DNA of 64,000 nucleotides from Aquisalibacillus elongatus (GCF_003843875.1 NZ_RKRF01000013.1:62001-126000); one strand, 5' to 3'. Shown: positions 55,596 to 63,934, counted from the first letter of the stretch. Made by a program: numbers and translations. The notes: a model not told the origin generated them from the letters alone.

Positions 55596-57746
55596 ATGAT
55601 CAATCAAGCGATTAATAAACTAAACGACTATTTTGGGTATACGTCTTTTCTACCAGGTCAGCAAAATACAATAGAATCAATTATTAACGAACATAATACA
55701 TTAGCCATTATGCCAACCGGTGGCGGGAAGTCGATTTGTTATCAAATCCCTGCACTTGTCACAAGTGGGACAGGTATTGTGATCTCGCCACTAATTTCGT
55801 TAATGAAAGACCAAGTCGATGCCTTACAAACACTAGGTATTGATGCCACATACATTAATAGCTCACTTACGCCTCAGGAACAGGAAGAACGCCTTCAAAA
55901 TATTATACGAGGAAAATATAAACTCATATATGTCGCTCCAGAACGGTTCGAATCGAGCCAATTTATAGATACCTTAAACAAGATTCCTCTATCACTTATA
56001 GCCTTTGATGAGGCACACTGTATTTCACAATGGGGTCATGATTTTAGACCAAGTTACAGATCAATCACAACAAATATCCAACAACTCACTTCACTACCGC
56101 CCATAATTGCATTAACCGCAACGGCGACAGATTCCGTGATTAAGGATATACAATCGATTTTGAAAATCCAGCCCAATCACACTGTTGTAACAGGATTTGC
56201 TCGTGAAAATTTATCATTTAATATTCATAAAGGCGTCGACAAAAGGGAATTTATCACTAATTACTTAAAGTCACACCAACAAGATTCCGGAATTATTTAT
56301 ACACCTACTCGCAAGAAAACAGAACAACTATATGAGTATTTAAATAGGCAAAACGTTCAAGTTGAGCGTTATCATGCGGGAATGTCTGAAGTTGAACGTA
56401 AAGAAGCCCAAACGAAATTCATTAATGATGATGCCAACGTTATAGTGGCTACAAGCGCGTTTGGTATGGGTATTAACAAATCCAATGTTAGATATGTCAT
56501 TCACTATGCCCTCCCGATGAATGTCGAATCATACTATCAAGAAGCTGGACGGGCTGGTCGTGATGGTGTCGATAGTGAATGTCATCTCTTATACTCAGGA
56601 CAAGATATACAGATTCAAAAGTTTTTAATCGAACAGTCAGTGCTAGATGAAGATCATAAACATAGAGAGTATCAAAAACTCCAAGATATGATCAGCTATT
56701 GCCATACGAATAGATGTTTACAACAGTACATATTAGAGTACTTTGATGACCCGAAGGACCCTGGTGCTTGCGGAATATGTAGTAACTGTCAGCAATCTGA
56801 TAATCAAGAGGATATTACAAAAGAAGCTCAGATGATTTTATCCTGTGTGAAGCGGATGGGTGAACGATTCGGTGTCAGTTTAACGGCAAAAGTCTTAAAA
56901 GGATCCAAAAGCCAAAAAGTCATAGATTTTAATTTTGATCAACTTTCTACTTATGGACTTCTCAAACCGTATACGGAAAAAGAAATTACGAATCTAATTA
57001 ATTATTTGCTAGCTGACGATTATCTCATAATTACAGACCATAAGTTCCCTGTATTAAAATTAACGCCACAAGCCATAAACGTCCTAAAAGGAGAAGAACA
57101 AGTCTGGATCCAAGCACAGGAAAAGCCTCATAAAGTCCAAGCAGATTATTCGGAAGAACTTTTTGAGAACCTACGAAAACTCAGAAAAACCATTGCAGAT
57201 GAAAACGGCGTCCCACCTTACTTGGTATTCTCTGATGCAACGTTAAAGGAACTTTCAACATATGTACCAGTTACCGAAACAGCCATGCTCTCAATTAAAG
57301 GGATCGGAGCAAAGAAATATGAACAATTTGGCGAACTGTTCTTAAACGAGCTCAAACAGTTTCATGAAGAAAATGAAGATAAATTAAATGAACAACCTAA
57401 TCAAAATCAAGCCAACCCTTCTGGATTCAAGAAAAAGACAGAAGATGATGATCGACCAAGCCATCTCATCACTTTTCAACATTTTCAAGATGGCAAAGAC
57501 ATTGACGACATTGCGCAAGAAAGAAACCTATCATCTCAGACCATTACCAACCATCTTTTTAAGGCTTACAACGAAGGATATGATCTTGATTTAACTCATT
57601 TTTTTACTGAAGACGAAGAAAATCTTGTTCTCGAACAAATAAAAGATCAAACAGACATTAAATTAAAACCTATTAAAGAAGCACTACCTGAACATATCAC
57701 TTACACAAAGATTCGAGCAGTATTAACTGTACATCAAAAAACTTAA
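55596..57746 (+). CDS. recQ: ATP-dependent DNA helicase RecQ
   Basis: 716 residues. Helicase motifs: TLAIMPTGGGKSICYQIP (Walker A), FDEAHCISQWGHDFRPSY (DEAH box), TATATDSV, VEVERYHAGM region and QEAGRAGRDG. A RecQ zinc-binding part follows (four Cys in CLQQYILEYF and CGICSNC), then winged helix, an HRDC domain (about 515-600) and a C-terminal HTH-like tail (about 625-710). RecQ unwinds recombination and stalled-fork structures 3' to 5'. AGAGGA is eight bases before the ATG at 55596, preferred over 55587. Confidence 0.94.
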   Translation: MINQAINKLNDYFGYTSFLPGQQNTIESIINEHNTLAIMPTGGGKSICYQIPALVTSGTGIVISPLISLMKDQVDALQTLGIDATYINSSLTPQEQEERLQNIIRGKYKLIYVAPERFESSQFIDTLNKIPLSLIAFDEAHCISQWGHDFRPSYRSITTNIQQLTSLPPIIALTATATDSVIKDIQSILKIQPNHTVVTGFARENLSFNIHKGVDKREFITNYLKSHQQDSGIIYTPTRKKTEQLYEYLNRQNVQVERYHAGMSEVERKEAQTKFINDDANVIVATSAFGMGINKSNVRYVIHYALPMNVESYYQEAGRAGRDGVDSECHLLYSGQDIQIQKFLIEQSVLDEDHKHREYQKLQDMISYCHTNRCLQQYILEYFDDPKDPGACGICSNCQQSDNQEDITKEAQMILSCVKRMGERFGVSLTAKVLKGSKSQKVIDFNFDQLSTYGLLKPYTEKEITNLINYLLADDYLIITDHKFPVLKLTPQAINVLKGEEQVWIQAQEKPHKVQADYSEELFENLRKLRKTIADENGVPPYLVFSDATLKELSTYVPVTETAMLSIKGIGAKKYEQFGELFLNELKQFHEENEDKLNEQPNQNQANPSGFKKKTEDDDRPSHLITFQHFQDGKDIDDIAQERNLSSQTITNHLFKAYNEGYDLDLTHFFTEDEENLVLEQIKDQTDIKLKPIKEALPEHITYTKIRAVLTVHQKT

Positions 57747-57768
57747 TTCCGAAAATGTCACCACACCT

Positions 57769-57818
57769 AAAACCCCAGTTAACCTACTTTCTTAAAGAAA
57801 GGCCAACTGGGGTTTCTC
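57769..57818 (+). terminator. terminator of recQ
   Basis: AAACCCCAGTT (57770-57780) and AACTGGGGTTT (57805-57815) form an 11-bp stem; an inner CTTTCTT/AAGAAAG stem fills the loop. Confidence 0.75.
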
Positions 57819-57864
57819 ATCAAATAACAACTCTGTTAATCCTATATCGATTAATACGACTCGT

Positions 57865-58398
57865 CTAAAAATCTTTTTCCAATCTCACACTCAAACCTTC
57901 AGCCATCCTGTTTACAAAATTGAAGTACGATGTGATCTGGCAAATATCAAGAACCTCTAAATCTGAACAACCCATTTCTTTCAACTGATTCACATCTTCA
58001 TCAGATACAAGATTTGGTGTAGACGTTAGCTTTAGGGCATATGACAAAATAGACATTGTCTTTTCATCTAAATCAGCCTGTCTATAATCATTTTTTAGTT
58101 GTTTGACAAGCTTTTCATCTTTCGTTAGCAAATAGAGCGCCGCCCCATGATGTTCCGTTCAGTAAAAGCATTCATTTTCAACTGATACAACAGTTGCGAT
58201 CATTTCTCGAACAGAACGTTTTAATGGAGATTTCCCGAACATGATGACTTTATAGTAGTTTAGGTGCGCTTCCAAAGATTCTGGGTTCAAAGAATGAACC
58301 TTTAAAATGTTTGCCATCTTTCCATTAAATTGTTCATAAAGTTCTTTTAATTTACCCTCTGCGTCACTAGAGTCAATCATCTTAATCCGCGATTCCAT
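57865..58398 (-). CDS. AhpD/CMD-family protein with an in-frame TGA at the second redox Cys
   Basis: 178 codons in one frame, broken only by TGA at 58161-58159 (codon 80). Upstream reads REMIATVVSVENECFY; downstream reads TEHHGAALYLLTKDEKL without a break to the stop at 57865. In peroxidase-related AhpD-like proteins this is the redox motif C-x-Y-C-x2-HHGAAL, so the TGA stands at the second Cys. It is either selenocysteine (AhpD-like selenoproteins are a known class) or a TGC/TGT to TGA nonsense mutation. A weak hairpin begins 11 bases after the TGA. The normal role would be thiol peroxide defence. Confidence 0.7.
58132..58148 (-). other. candidate bacterial SECIS-like hairpin after the TGA
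   Basis: On the minus strand ATGGGG pairs with CTCTAT (six pairs, two of them wobble) around loop CGGCG. The loop starts 17 bases after the TGA, inside the 16-37 base window expected for bacterial SECIS, with G in its first two positions. The stem is weak, so this is tentative. Confidence 0.3.
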
Positions 58399-58522
58399 AT
58401 TGCTCCCCTCCTTTAATAGTTATTCAAATTATAAATGCACTGAATTGAAATTTCTACACATGAAAGTGTAACTATTTTTGCGTTCTTTAGTGATTTAAAC
58501 TATACAAGCTTACCTTCAAGGC

Positions 58523-58531
58523 CATATATTA
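58523..58531 (+). promoter_or_regulatory. possible SigK-type -10 element
   Basis: CATATATTA fits the CATAnnnTA pattern of mother-cell SigK promoters, with AC about 17 bases upstream (58504-58505). It would make the downstream basic peptide a late sporulation product. Confidence 0.35.
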
Positions 58532-58565
58532 TTATTGATTAATAAATACTAGGGAGTGATTGTCC

Positions 58566-58694
58566 TTGCCATTCTTTAGACACCCCTCTGGATTTAATCC
58601 ACTTTACCGCTTTCCACATCGCCGAAGAAGATCCAGGCCCTTTTTTGGATTTAGACCATACCGTAGATTAAGGCATCGCAGACCTTTCTTTTAA
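58566..58694 (+). CDS. tiny Arg/Phe/Pro-rich basic peptide
   Basis: 42 residues, MPFFRHPSGFNPLYRFPHRR then RRSRPFFGFRPYRRLRHRRPFF. Fourteen Arg, nine Phe, seven Pro and no acidic residue. TTG start with AGGGAG (58551-58556) nine bases upstream; a SigK-like -10 lies before it and a long hairpin after it. I do not recognise a family. The composition suggests a nucleic-acid- or spore-coat-associated peptide; that is a guess. Confidence 0.5.
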   Translation: MPFFRHPSGFNPLYRFPHRRRRSRPFFGFRPYRRLRHRRPFF

Positions 58695-58702
58695 ATAGTA
58701 TT

Positions 58703-58735
58703 CATGGAGTACACACATTACGTGTGTACTCCATG
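58703..58735 (+). terminator. long hairpin after the basic peptide gene
   Basis: CATGGAGTACACAC (58703-58716) and GTGTGTACTCCATG (58722-58735) form a perfect 14-bp stem. The T-run is weak, so it may stabilise or end the transcript. Confidence 0.55.
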
Positions 58736-58791
58736 TACTACTGAGAAACATTTATCCAGATTTAAAAATCTACATATGAGTATTTTTAATG

Positions 58792-58835
58792 TGTAATCTA
58801 AATTACATCATTTCTTCTAATTAGCTGGTTATAAT
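58792..58835 (+). promoter_or_regulatory. Crp/Fnr-type site and -10 of the HTH-only gene
   Basis: TGTAA-N6-TTACA (58792-58807) is a perfect Crp/Fnr-style palindrome. TATAAT follows at 58830-58835 with no proper -35. The site centre is about 41-42 bases before the expected start of transcription, the class II activator position. Confidence 0.65.
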
Positions 58836-58870
58836 AAAAAGGTAATCTAATAGAAGGGAATGATTTTGAA

Positions 58871-59032
58871 ATGAAATTAACACATCAGGATATAGCTGAC
58901 ATGATTGGTTCTACTCGAGAGACTACAAGTGCAACTATTAGTCAGTTAAAAAAAGAAGGCGTAATCATGAAAGAAGCAGGGAATTTTTCGATTAATACCT
59001 ACCTCGCTAATAATTTCTTAAATCTACTTTAA
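58871..59032 (+). CDS. HTH-only Crp/Fnr-type protein
   Basis: 53 residues that match only the C-terminal winged helix of Crp/Fnr regulators: MKLTHQDIADMIGSTRETTS, then ATISQLKKEGVI and a short tail. The cyclic-nucleotide/effector domain and the dimer helix are missing, and a stop 34 bases upstream closes the frame. AAGGGA lies about eleven bases before the ATG. Its own promoter carries a perfect Crp/Fnr-type site, so it may compete with or respond to a full-length family member. It could instead be a gene remnant. Confidence 0.65.
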   Translation: MKLTHQDIADMIGSTRETTSATISQLKKEGVIMKEAGNFSINTYLANNFLNLL

Positions 59033-59191
59033 TTAAACTACTGTCACCTGAGAAGACAGCTTTAATTTAAATTCCCTCTTAATATAAGGATTATTTTATT
59101 TGTATTGTTATGATTAATTCACACTTTCGATTTTCTGCTTTAACATTTCAATATATACTACTATTAACTCACAAATAAAAAAAGAAGTATC

Positions 59192-59222
59192 AAAAAACAC
59201 AGGCCATCACGACCTGCGTTTT
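59192..59222. terminator. terminator of the Cys-rich gene
   Basis: AAAACACAGG (59194-59203) and CCTGCGTTTT (59213-59222) pair with one wobble on the minus strand, with a T-run after it. Confidence 0.7.
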
Positions 59223-59226
59223 TTCA

Positions 59227-59573
59227 TTACCCTGCCATTTGACGACACTGCTCTGCACACTCACGGCAAATCTGCGCGCACTCTTTAAAATGATCATCCT
59301 GCATATTTTCGCATTCCATGGCGCATTGATCACAAACTTGAGCACATACTCCGCAAAGATTTGTAGCAAATGAGCTGTTGCGTGACATAAATTGTGCAGC
59401 TTGCCCGCAAATTTCAGCACAATCATTTAACGTCTGAATACATTTGACTCTCACCTGAACATCCGGTTCCTGCAAGCAAGCTGTAAAACATTCCTCACAA
59501 GCTCTTAAACATTTAAGGCACGCCTCAAAATACAAGCATCCATATTACTGGGTGATGTCGATAATACTCCCAT
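59227..59573 (-). pseudogene. four-helix Cys-rich copper-storage-like protein, frameshifted near its start
   Basis: The main frame (59227-59535) has 102 residues with about 18 Cys in the C-x2-C / C-x3-C helical pattern of Csp/YhjQ (DUF326) proteins, such as CLKCLRACEECFTACL and CAQICRECAEQCRQM, which bind Cu(I) inside a four-helix bundle. It has no good start. AAGGAG (59587-59582) and ATG at 59573 start MGVLSTSPSNMDACI in another frame, which would join the main frame if one T were added to the TTTT run at 59530-59527. So this is a frameshifted gene or a base-call gap. The joined product would begin DACIFEACLKCL, as in the family. Confidence 0.65.
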
Positions 59574-59657
59574 AAACCAAACTCCTTTTTAGTTATAGTC
59601 AGCATTATCTTACCCAGAAATGCTCATTGTATAAGTTAACTTTACTTGGCGTGGTCG

Positions 59658-59665
59658 CATACAAT
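59658..59665 (+). promoter_or_regulatory. SigE/SigK-like -10 of the coat gene
   Basis: CATACAAT fits mother-cell sporulation -10 elements. The -35 side is not clear. Confidence 0.35.
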
Positions 59666-59686
59666 AGACAAAAATGAGGTGATGAT

Positions 59687-60205
59687 ATGTCTAGATTACC
59701 ATCCGTTGACCTCGGATTAATGGCAGAACATTTAACGGCTCATGAAGGGGTTTTAAATAAACTTCATTACTATGAATCGCTAGCTACTTTACCAAAACTT
59801 AAAGAGATTTTAGCCCTACAAAATTCAATTATGCAAAGTCACGTAGACGTCATGCTAAAATTCATGGATCCACAATTCAACCAACCAGTAACCGTTCCAC
59901 CAATTTCAGTCTATCAAGACATCACATTAAATAACATTCAATATTCAGATGATTACACCAATAAGTGGATTACACTAGAAGCGCACAACACCGCTAGATC
60001 CATGGCCAATACAAACTATGTGTCTGCTCTTATGATGAAGGACCCTGATGTCAAAAACGCCCATATCGAAATGTCTTTACAACAAACCAATATTCAAGAA
60101 CAATACGCCAATTTGATTTCAATGATGAACTGGTCATTTGTTCCCCATTCATCATTGAAAAATCAACTTCAAACCTACCAATTTTATAACGATGTATTTA
60201 ATTAA
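59687..60205 (+). CDS. CotF-like spore coat protein
   Basis: 172 residues, helical and soluble, with the coat-F pattern MAEHLTAHEGVLNKLHYY near the start and HNTARSMANTNYVSALMMKD, NIQEQYANLISMMNWSFVP near the end. Related proteins are spore coat components or are annotated from the CotF family. GAGGTGAT lies before the ATG, and a sporulation-type -10 precedes it by about 25 bases. Confidence 0.75.
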   Translation: MSRLPSVDLGLMAEHLTAHEGVLNKLHYYESLATLPKLKEILALQNSIMQSHVDVMLKFMDPQFNQPVTVPPISVYQDITLNNIQYSDDYTNKWITLEAHNTARSMANTNYVSALMMKDPDVKNAHIEMSLQQTNIQEQYANLISMMNWSFVPHSSLKNQLQTYQFYNDVFN

Positions 60206-60216
60206 CAGACACTAAC

Positions 60217-61098
60217 TTAATATATTTCCTGGGCTTCAGGAGATAAATCCCGAACATCTTTAAGATACTTTGTCATGTTCTGATCATCTTCAATCGGATA
60301 TGTAAAATTAAAATGCTCGGCCACGTCTTGAGATAAAGTCCTAAACAATTCACACGTCACAAATATGGAATCCCACATATTTGAATAATTAGCATCAGAA
60401 TACGTTTCTTGATACATCTCCCAATAAGACTCCGGCAGATAATCCTTGAAGTACTTACCTAACTTACCGACTGACACCTGAAAATCTTGTTGTATCCCAA
60501 TCCACCAAGCAACCATTTGGTCCAGAGGTGCTCTTGTTGTATATTCAAACATCCGTTTTGCATATGGCAACTCATCCCGCCAAATCCCTTTCGCCACGTT
60601 CTGTAGACACCACCAGAAATCATTCGTTAAACGATTAAATTCATTCTCAGTCGGTTCTTGAACGTGGTAATCAACATCGGTAGGACGAGGTATGGTTGGC
60701 AATAGCTCATCTTTATCCAGTATAGGGAGAGTTAATTTATCCTCACCATATTCTTCAAGCATCACTTCTTCAGTCTGGATATGTAGGTCAATCCGATTCC
60801 CATCTGTGAATAGCATTAAAAATCCGTAAGACCTAATAGAGTCTAAATTAAGATTACTGCCATGATCATTTTTATCAGGCTCCTGCATCATAATTAAATC
60901 ACCAAAAAAGTTAATCCATGATTGATCTTTAATAAATGACTGAACCTCCGTCGCCACAAAAACGATATCGTAATCTTGAAACATATCCTTAGGTACGTTT
61001 GGGTTTGTCCTTGAACCATTCATGTAAACAGCCCGGATCCGTTCATCATCCGAGGCAAAACTCTTAATTAAACTCATCATTTCTTGTTCGTTCTTCAT
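60217..61098 (-). CDS. aminoglycoside 6-adenylyltransferase family protein
   Basis: 293 residues, the usual size for AAD(6)/AadK. The nucleotidyltransferase site is clear: MNGSRTNPNVPKDMFQDYDIV (Gly-Ser, then Asp-x-Asp) and a third acid in NRIDLHIQ. These enzymes adenylate streptomycin at the 6-position. Chromosomal copies of this type occur in many bacilli and need not give clinical resistance. It is the first of several accessory genes that follow on the minus strand. Confidence 0.88.
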   Translation of the reverse strand: MKNEQEMMSLIKSFASDDERIRAVYMNGSRTNPNVPKDMFQDYDIVFVATEVQSFIKDQSWINFFGDLIMMQEPDKNDHGSNLNLDSIRSYGFLMLFTDGNRIDLHIQTEEVMLEEYGEDKLTLPILDKDELLPTIPRPTDVDYHVQEPTENEFNRLTNDFWWCLQNVAKGIWRDELPYAKRMFEYTTRAPLDQMVAWWIGIQQDFQVSVGKLGKYFKDYLPESYWEMYQETYSDANYSNMWDSIFVTCELFRTLSQDVAEHFNFTYPIEDDQNMTKYLKDVRDLSPEAQEIY

Positions 61099-61118
61099 GA
61101 AATACCCCTACTCGAAAT

Positions 61119-61322
61119 TTATTTTCGCCACTTTTCGGCTAAATTGATACCAACGACACCAACCGCAATCGTAACAACAATGACTGAAAAGCCAATTAAA
61201 AGATCATCATTGCCATGAGGGCTTTTCGTCGAAGAAAGTAACCATAACAGCTCAATCACCAATATAACTACCCAAAGTAAATAAATCCCCAAGACATGTT
61301 CTTTGTTTTGAGGAAATTTCAT
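61119..61322 (-). CDS. small membrane protein with two segments
   Basis: 67 residues with two hydrophobic helices (GIYLLWVVILVIELLWLL and LIGFSVIVVTIAVGVVGI), short polar ends and a Lys/Arg-rich C-terminus. No family is recognised. GGGAGG precedes the ATG. It lies between the adenylyltransferase and another small membrane gene. Confidence 0.6.
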   Translation of the reverse strand: MKFPQNKEHVLGIYLLWVVILVIELLWLLSSTKSPHGNDDLLIGFSVIVVTIAVGVVGINLAEKWRK

Positions 61323-61393
61323 TTTTCAACCTCCCATTAGACTTAGTTTTATTTTTTGAAAAAGTGACTAAAAACTACGACACTTTAACACTA

Positions 61394-61564
61394 TTAAGCA
61401 CCTGGGAATCCCCTGCGAGATTTTTCTTTTTCAATAGCGATTTGTTTTTCTTGTTTTTTATTTGGTTGAGGAAACTTACGCTTTCGTTTCGTTTTTCGAT
61501 CTTTATAAATAGCAAAAATCAGTAATGTCAAAATGACTATTGTAATAAAAATTTTTATAAACAT
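61394..61564 (-). CDS. small single-segment basic membrane protein
   Basis: 56 residues: a membrane helix (IKIFITIVILTLLIFAIY) at the N-terminus, then a very basic cytoplasmic tail with KDRKTKRKRKF and about ten further Lys. GGAGG is five bases before the ATG at 61564. I do not recognise a family. Its length is below the usual ORF cutoffs. Confidence 0.55.
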   Translation of the reverse strand: MFIKIFITIVILTLLIFAIYKDRKTKRKRKFPQPNKKQEKQIAIEKEKSRRGFPGA

Positions 61565-61586
61565 GAAAACCTCCGTAAATAAAAAA

Positions 61587-62504
61587 TCAAATCTTCTTCA
61601 GGCAATCATTTATAGATAATATCATATCAGGAATCCACGAACGACTTGCTGGAACTTTATGTATTCCTTCTTCGCACACCCAACAAAGGCCATGTATTAG
61701 CCAACAAATACCACCCACTTGAATTTCCCATTCAACACAATCTTTTTCTACTTCCTCACTGTATGCTTCTATCACAGCTGACTGATCAACATCAAACCTC
61801 TCAGCTTCTTCTAATAAGCAATATAAATCCCCTAAATGTGGGCTTAAGTAAGCATTTGACCAATCAATCGGAATAATAGATTGATTGGTTATCATGAGAT
61901 TCTTGGTGTTGTAATCGTTATGTGTAATGGTAATAGAAAAATTACGGTATAAATCATCAAGAAGTTGAGGAAGTTTGTCTAAACAGGTGTTTAAAATATC
62001 TAGTTCTTCAGGGGAAAATAACGTGTGACAATCTTTGATTGACTTCAGTTCTTGTAAAACACTTTCTTGGGATTTTAAATATTTTTTATAAACGGATGGA
62101 CTAAGCGAATCAAGATGTTCCACAGATTTATCTCGAATCTCCGCTAACTTCTTCGCTGCATTCACGAAATGAATCTGTTGTGGATCCATCTCAACTGTAT
62201 ACCTTCCAAGGTCAGCCATAATTAATATGTTACTAGTCTCATTATCATAAACCTCTAGTAAATCAGGACGCGGCAATTGTAGCGGCTCTAACAAAGATTG
62301 ATAGACATCCAGTTCACCTGCCATGGACTCGTGGCCCATTTTTGCAATAACCGTTGTGCCAGAATCTAATGTAACCCGTTGCACATTAGATAAGGACCAT
62401 TCGCGCAAAGTTTCCCAGTATGCAGATTGTTCCAATAAGGAAGACTGACTAACATAATCTATCCACTTTGGTGGAACCACTTGTCTCAAACCATTCACCA
62501 CCAA
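61587..62504 (-). CDS. APH-family phosphotransferase
   Basis: 305 residues with the kinase-like aminoglycoside phosphotransferase fold: N-lobe VIAKMGHESMAGE, the catalytic loop THNDYNTKNLMI (H-x-D-x4-N) and the metal Asp in IPIDWSNAYLSPHLGDLY. Members phosphorylate antibiotics, choline, fructosamine or other small molecules. The substrate cannot be assigned. It is near the adenylyltransferase but not clearly in one operon. Confidence 0.78.
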   Translation of the reverse strand: MVVNGLRQVVPPKWIDYVSQSSLLEQSAYWETLREWSLSNVQRVTLDSGTTVIAKMGHESMAGELDVYQSLLEPLQLPRPDLLEVYDNETSNILIMADLGRYTVEMDPQQIHFVNAAKKLAEIRDKSVEHLDSLSPSVYKKYLKSQESVLQELKSIKDCHTLFSPEELDILNTCLDKLPQLLDDLYRNFSITITHNDYNTKNLMITNQSIIPIDWSNAYLSPHLGDLYCLLEEAERFDVDQSAVIEAYSEEVEKDCVEWEIQVGGICWLIHGLCWVCEEGIHKVPASRSWIPDMILSINDCLKKI

Positions 62505-62513
62505 TTCAAAAGA

Positions 62514-62858
62514 TTAATCAATTAATTGTACCGTAATAGCCAATGTCCCCCATTGCCTCTCTTGGTCTGGCGAATAAATCTGATAAGTCTGCTCAACCAT
62601 TACATCGATTGATTCACCTACAGTATCAAAATCACTAGCAGGAATGCTCTCGTACATCTCTTTGAACGTTGGATATTCCCTTAACGCCACCACTTCGACT
62701 GATAGTGTTTCATCATACTCTGGCACTCTAGTAAAAGTAATCGTATCACCAACACTTAATTTTCTTCTTTTTTCATCGTTCAATCTGACTTCGACTGTTT
62801 TTCGGCAAGACTTAATCGAATTAAAAGGTGTATCGTATAATCCCATTTCGTGATTCAT
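62514..62858 (-). CDS. ASCH/DUF3850-type RNA-binding-fold protein
   Basis: 114 residues of the PUA-like ASCH fold: the start IKSCRKTVEVRLNDEKRRKL, VGDTITFTRVPEY and VEVVALREYPTFKEMYE match ASCH domains, which are thought to bind RNA or nucleotides. No signal or membrane part. Nine bases separate its end from the APH gene start, so the two are probably co-transcribed. Confidence 0.75.
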   Translation of the reverse strand: MNHEMGLYDTPFNSIKSCRKTVEVRLNDEKRRKLSVGDTITFTRVPEYDETLSVEVVALREYPTFKEMYESIPASDFDTVGESIDVMVEQTYQIYSPDQERQWGTLAITVQLID

Positions 62859-62911
62859 AAAACCCTCTCCTTCGAATAATCCAACTAAAATTATTTCTCC
62901 TTAAAATAACT

Positions 62912-63502
62912 CTACAATTGGTTAAGTTCCATTTTCCAAATTTCATTTTCCTTTTTTAGACCATAAATAACACTGTGATGATAAAGACCAAAGTCCACAC
63001 TCATTTCGACTGCAACTTGGTTTTCAGTTTTATTCTCGTCTCTTACTTTTATTGAATCATAATATCTGAAATCAAGTGTTGTCTCTATCTCTTTTTTATG
63101 TAGGCCACCGTTATAATAATCCTGTCTAAAAGTTACCAGATCAGAAAGTGTTCCATCGTCATATGTTAATGAATAAATGGCTTCGACGTCGCCTTTTACG
63201 ACTGAATGTAAGTATACTAGTACGATTTTTTCTGGAGACATGTCTGATAAATGTTGAGTTCCTTTATCTTCTACAAAGCGTTGGTATGCTTCAGATTCCG
63301 CTTCAGTTAATCCTTCTAAATAAGAAAACTCACGATCATCATGATTAATTATTTTTTGCTGTTCGTCTACCGTATTCTCTAGTTCAGCAATTTTGCCCTT
63401 AAGTTCTTTCAACTCATTTTGTTGTTCTTCTGTTGATTCATCAGTACATCCACTTAGTATAAGTATAGTAAATACTAGAAATATGCTTATTATCTGCTTC
63501 AT
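62912..63502 (-). CDS. lipoprotein with coiled-coil start
   Basis: 196 residues. Lipoprotein signal with lipobox LSGC (Cys near 19), a Glu/Lys-rich heptad coiled coil at about 25-55 (ELKELKGKIAELENTVDEQQ), then a small alpha/beta domain with SVVKGDVEAIYSLTYDD and a C-terminal strand block, resembling NTF2-like secreted domains. Function unknown. Confidence 0.65.
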   Translation of the reverse strand: MKQIISIFLVFTILILSGCTDESTEEQQNELKELKGKIAELENTVDEQQKIINHDDREFSYLEGLTEAESEAYQRFVEDKGTQHLSDMSPEKIVLVYLHSVVKGDVEAIYSLTYDDGTLSDLVTFRQDYYNGGLHKKEIETTLDFRYYDSIKVRDENKTENQVAVEMSVDFGLYHHSVIYGLKKENEIWKMELNQL

Positions 63503-63534
63503 AGAAATCCTCCATATAAACTAATTGTATTTAT

Positions 63535-63918
63535 TTACATTTCATAATGAATTGGAACCATATTTTCAATTTTATGTTTCCACTTAAATCTGACAATCTC
63601 ATCAGTCAGCCAAAATATAAAGGCTGCAACCACAGTTATTAAAATCAAATGTTCTGTAAAAATTATATAGCCAAATAGTAACCCAAACCCTAAATGTATA
63701 AACAAAGCCATAGTCATTCTTAGTTTCCCATAGCAGATTCGCGTGAAGAAGTCAGATAGCAAGGAAGATGGGACTCCGAGGCATAAAATTAATAGTGATG
63801 AGAAGAGTAAAGAAAGTCCAAATGTTTGAATGGTTCCAAGACCATTCTCCAAACATGTCAGTATCACCGATGTGAGTATCCCAGTTATCAGAAAACCGAT
63901 TAGTTTTCGTTTATACAT
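63535..63918 (-). CDS. DUF3021-like membrane protein
   Basis: 127 residues with four membrane segments (LIGFLITGILTSVILTCL, FGLSLLFSSLLILCLG, MTMALFIHLGFGLLFGYII, ILITVVAAFIFWLTDEIV) and a basic C-terminus, the layout of DUF3021 proteins, which often accompany LytTR regulators. The frame also offers an ATG at 63951, but that overlaps the preceding gene; AGAGGA favours 63918. Function unknown. Confidence 0.6.
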   Translation of the reverse strand: MYKRKLIGFLITGILTSVILTCLENGLGTIQTFGLSLLFSSLLILCLGVPSSLLSDFFTRICYGKLRMTMALFIHLGFGLLFGYIIFTEHLILITVVAAFIFWLTDEIVRFKWKHKIENMVPIHYEM

Positions 63919-63934
63919 AGTTCTATCATTCCTC

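Noticed and set aside
55131-57746. Intron or intein in recQ linked to the LAGLIDADG gene
   Set aside because: recQ is continuous with all motifs in order; the LAGLIDADG gene is separate with its own promoter and stop.
58132-58161. Translation restart at the ATG at 58131 as an independent gene
   Set aside because: No ribosome site before it, and the frame is continuous with the upstream part through the single TGA.
60217-62858. Resistance island built from the adenylyltransferase and APH genes
   Set aside because: The genes are ordinary chromosomal family members in composition, without flanking insertion sequences, integrase or repeats.
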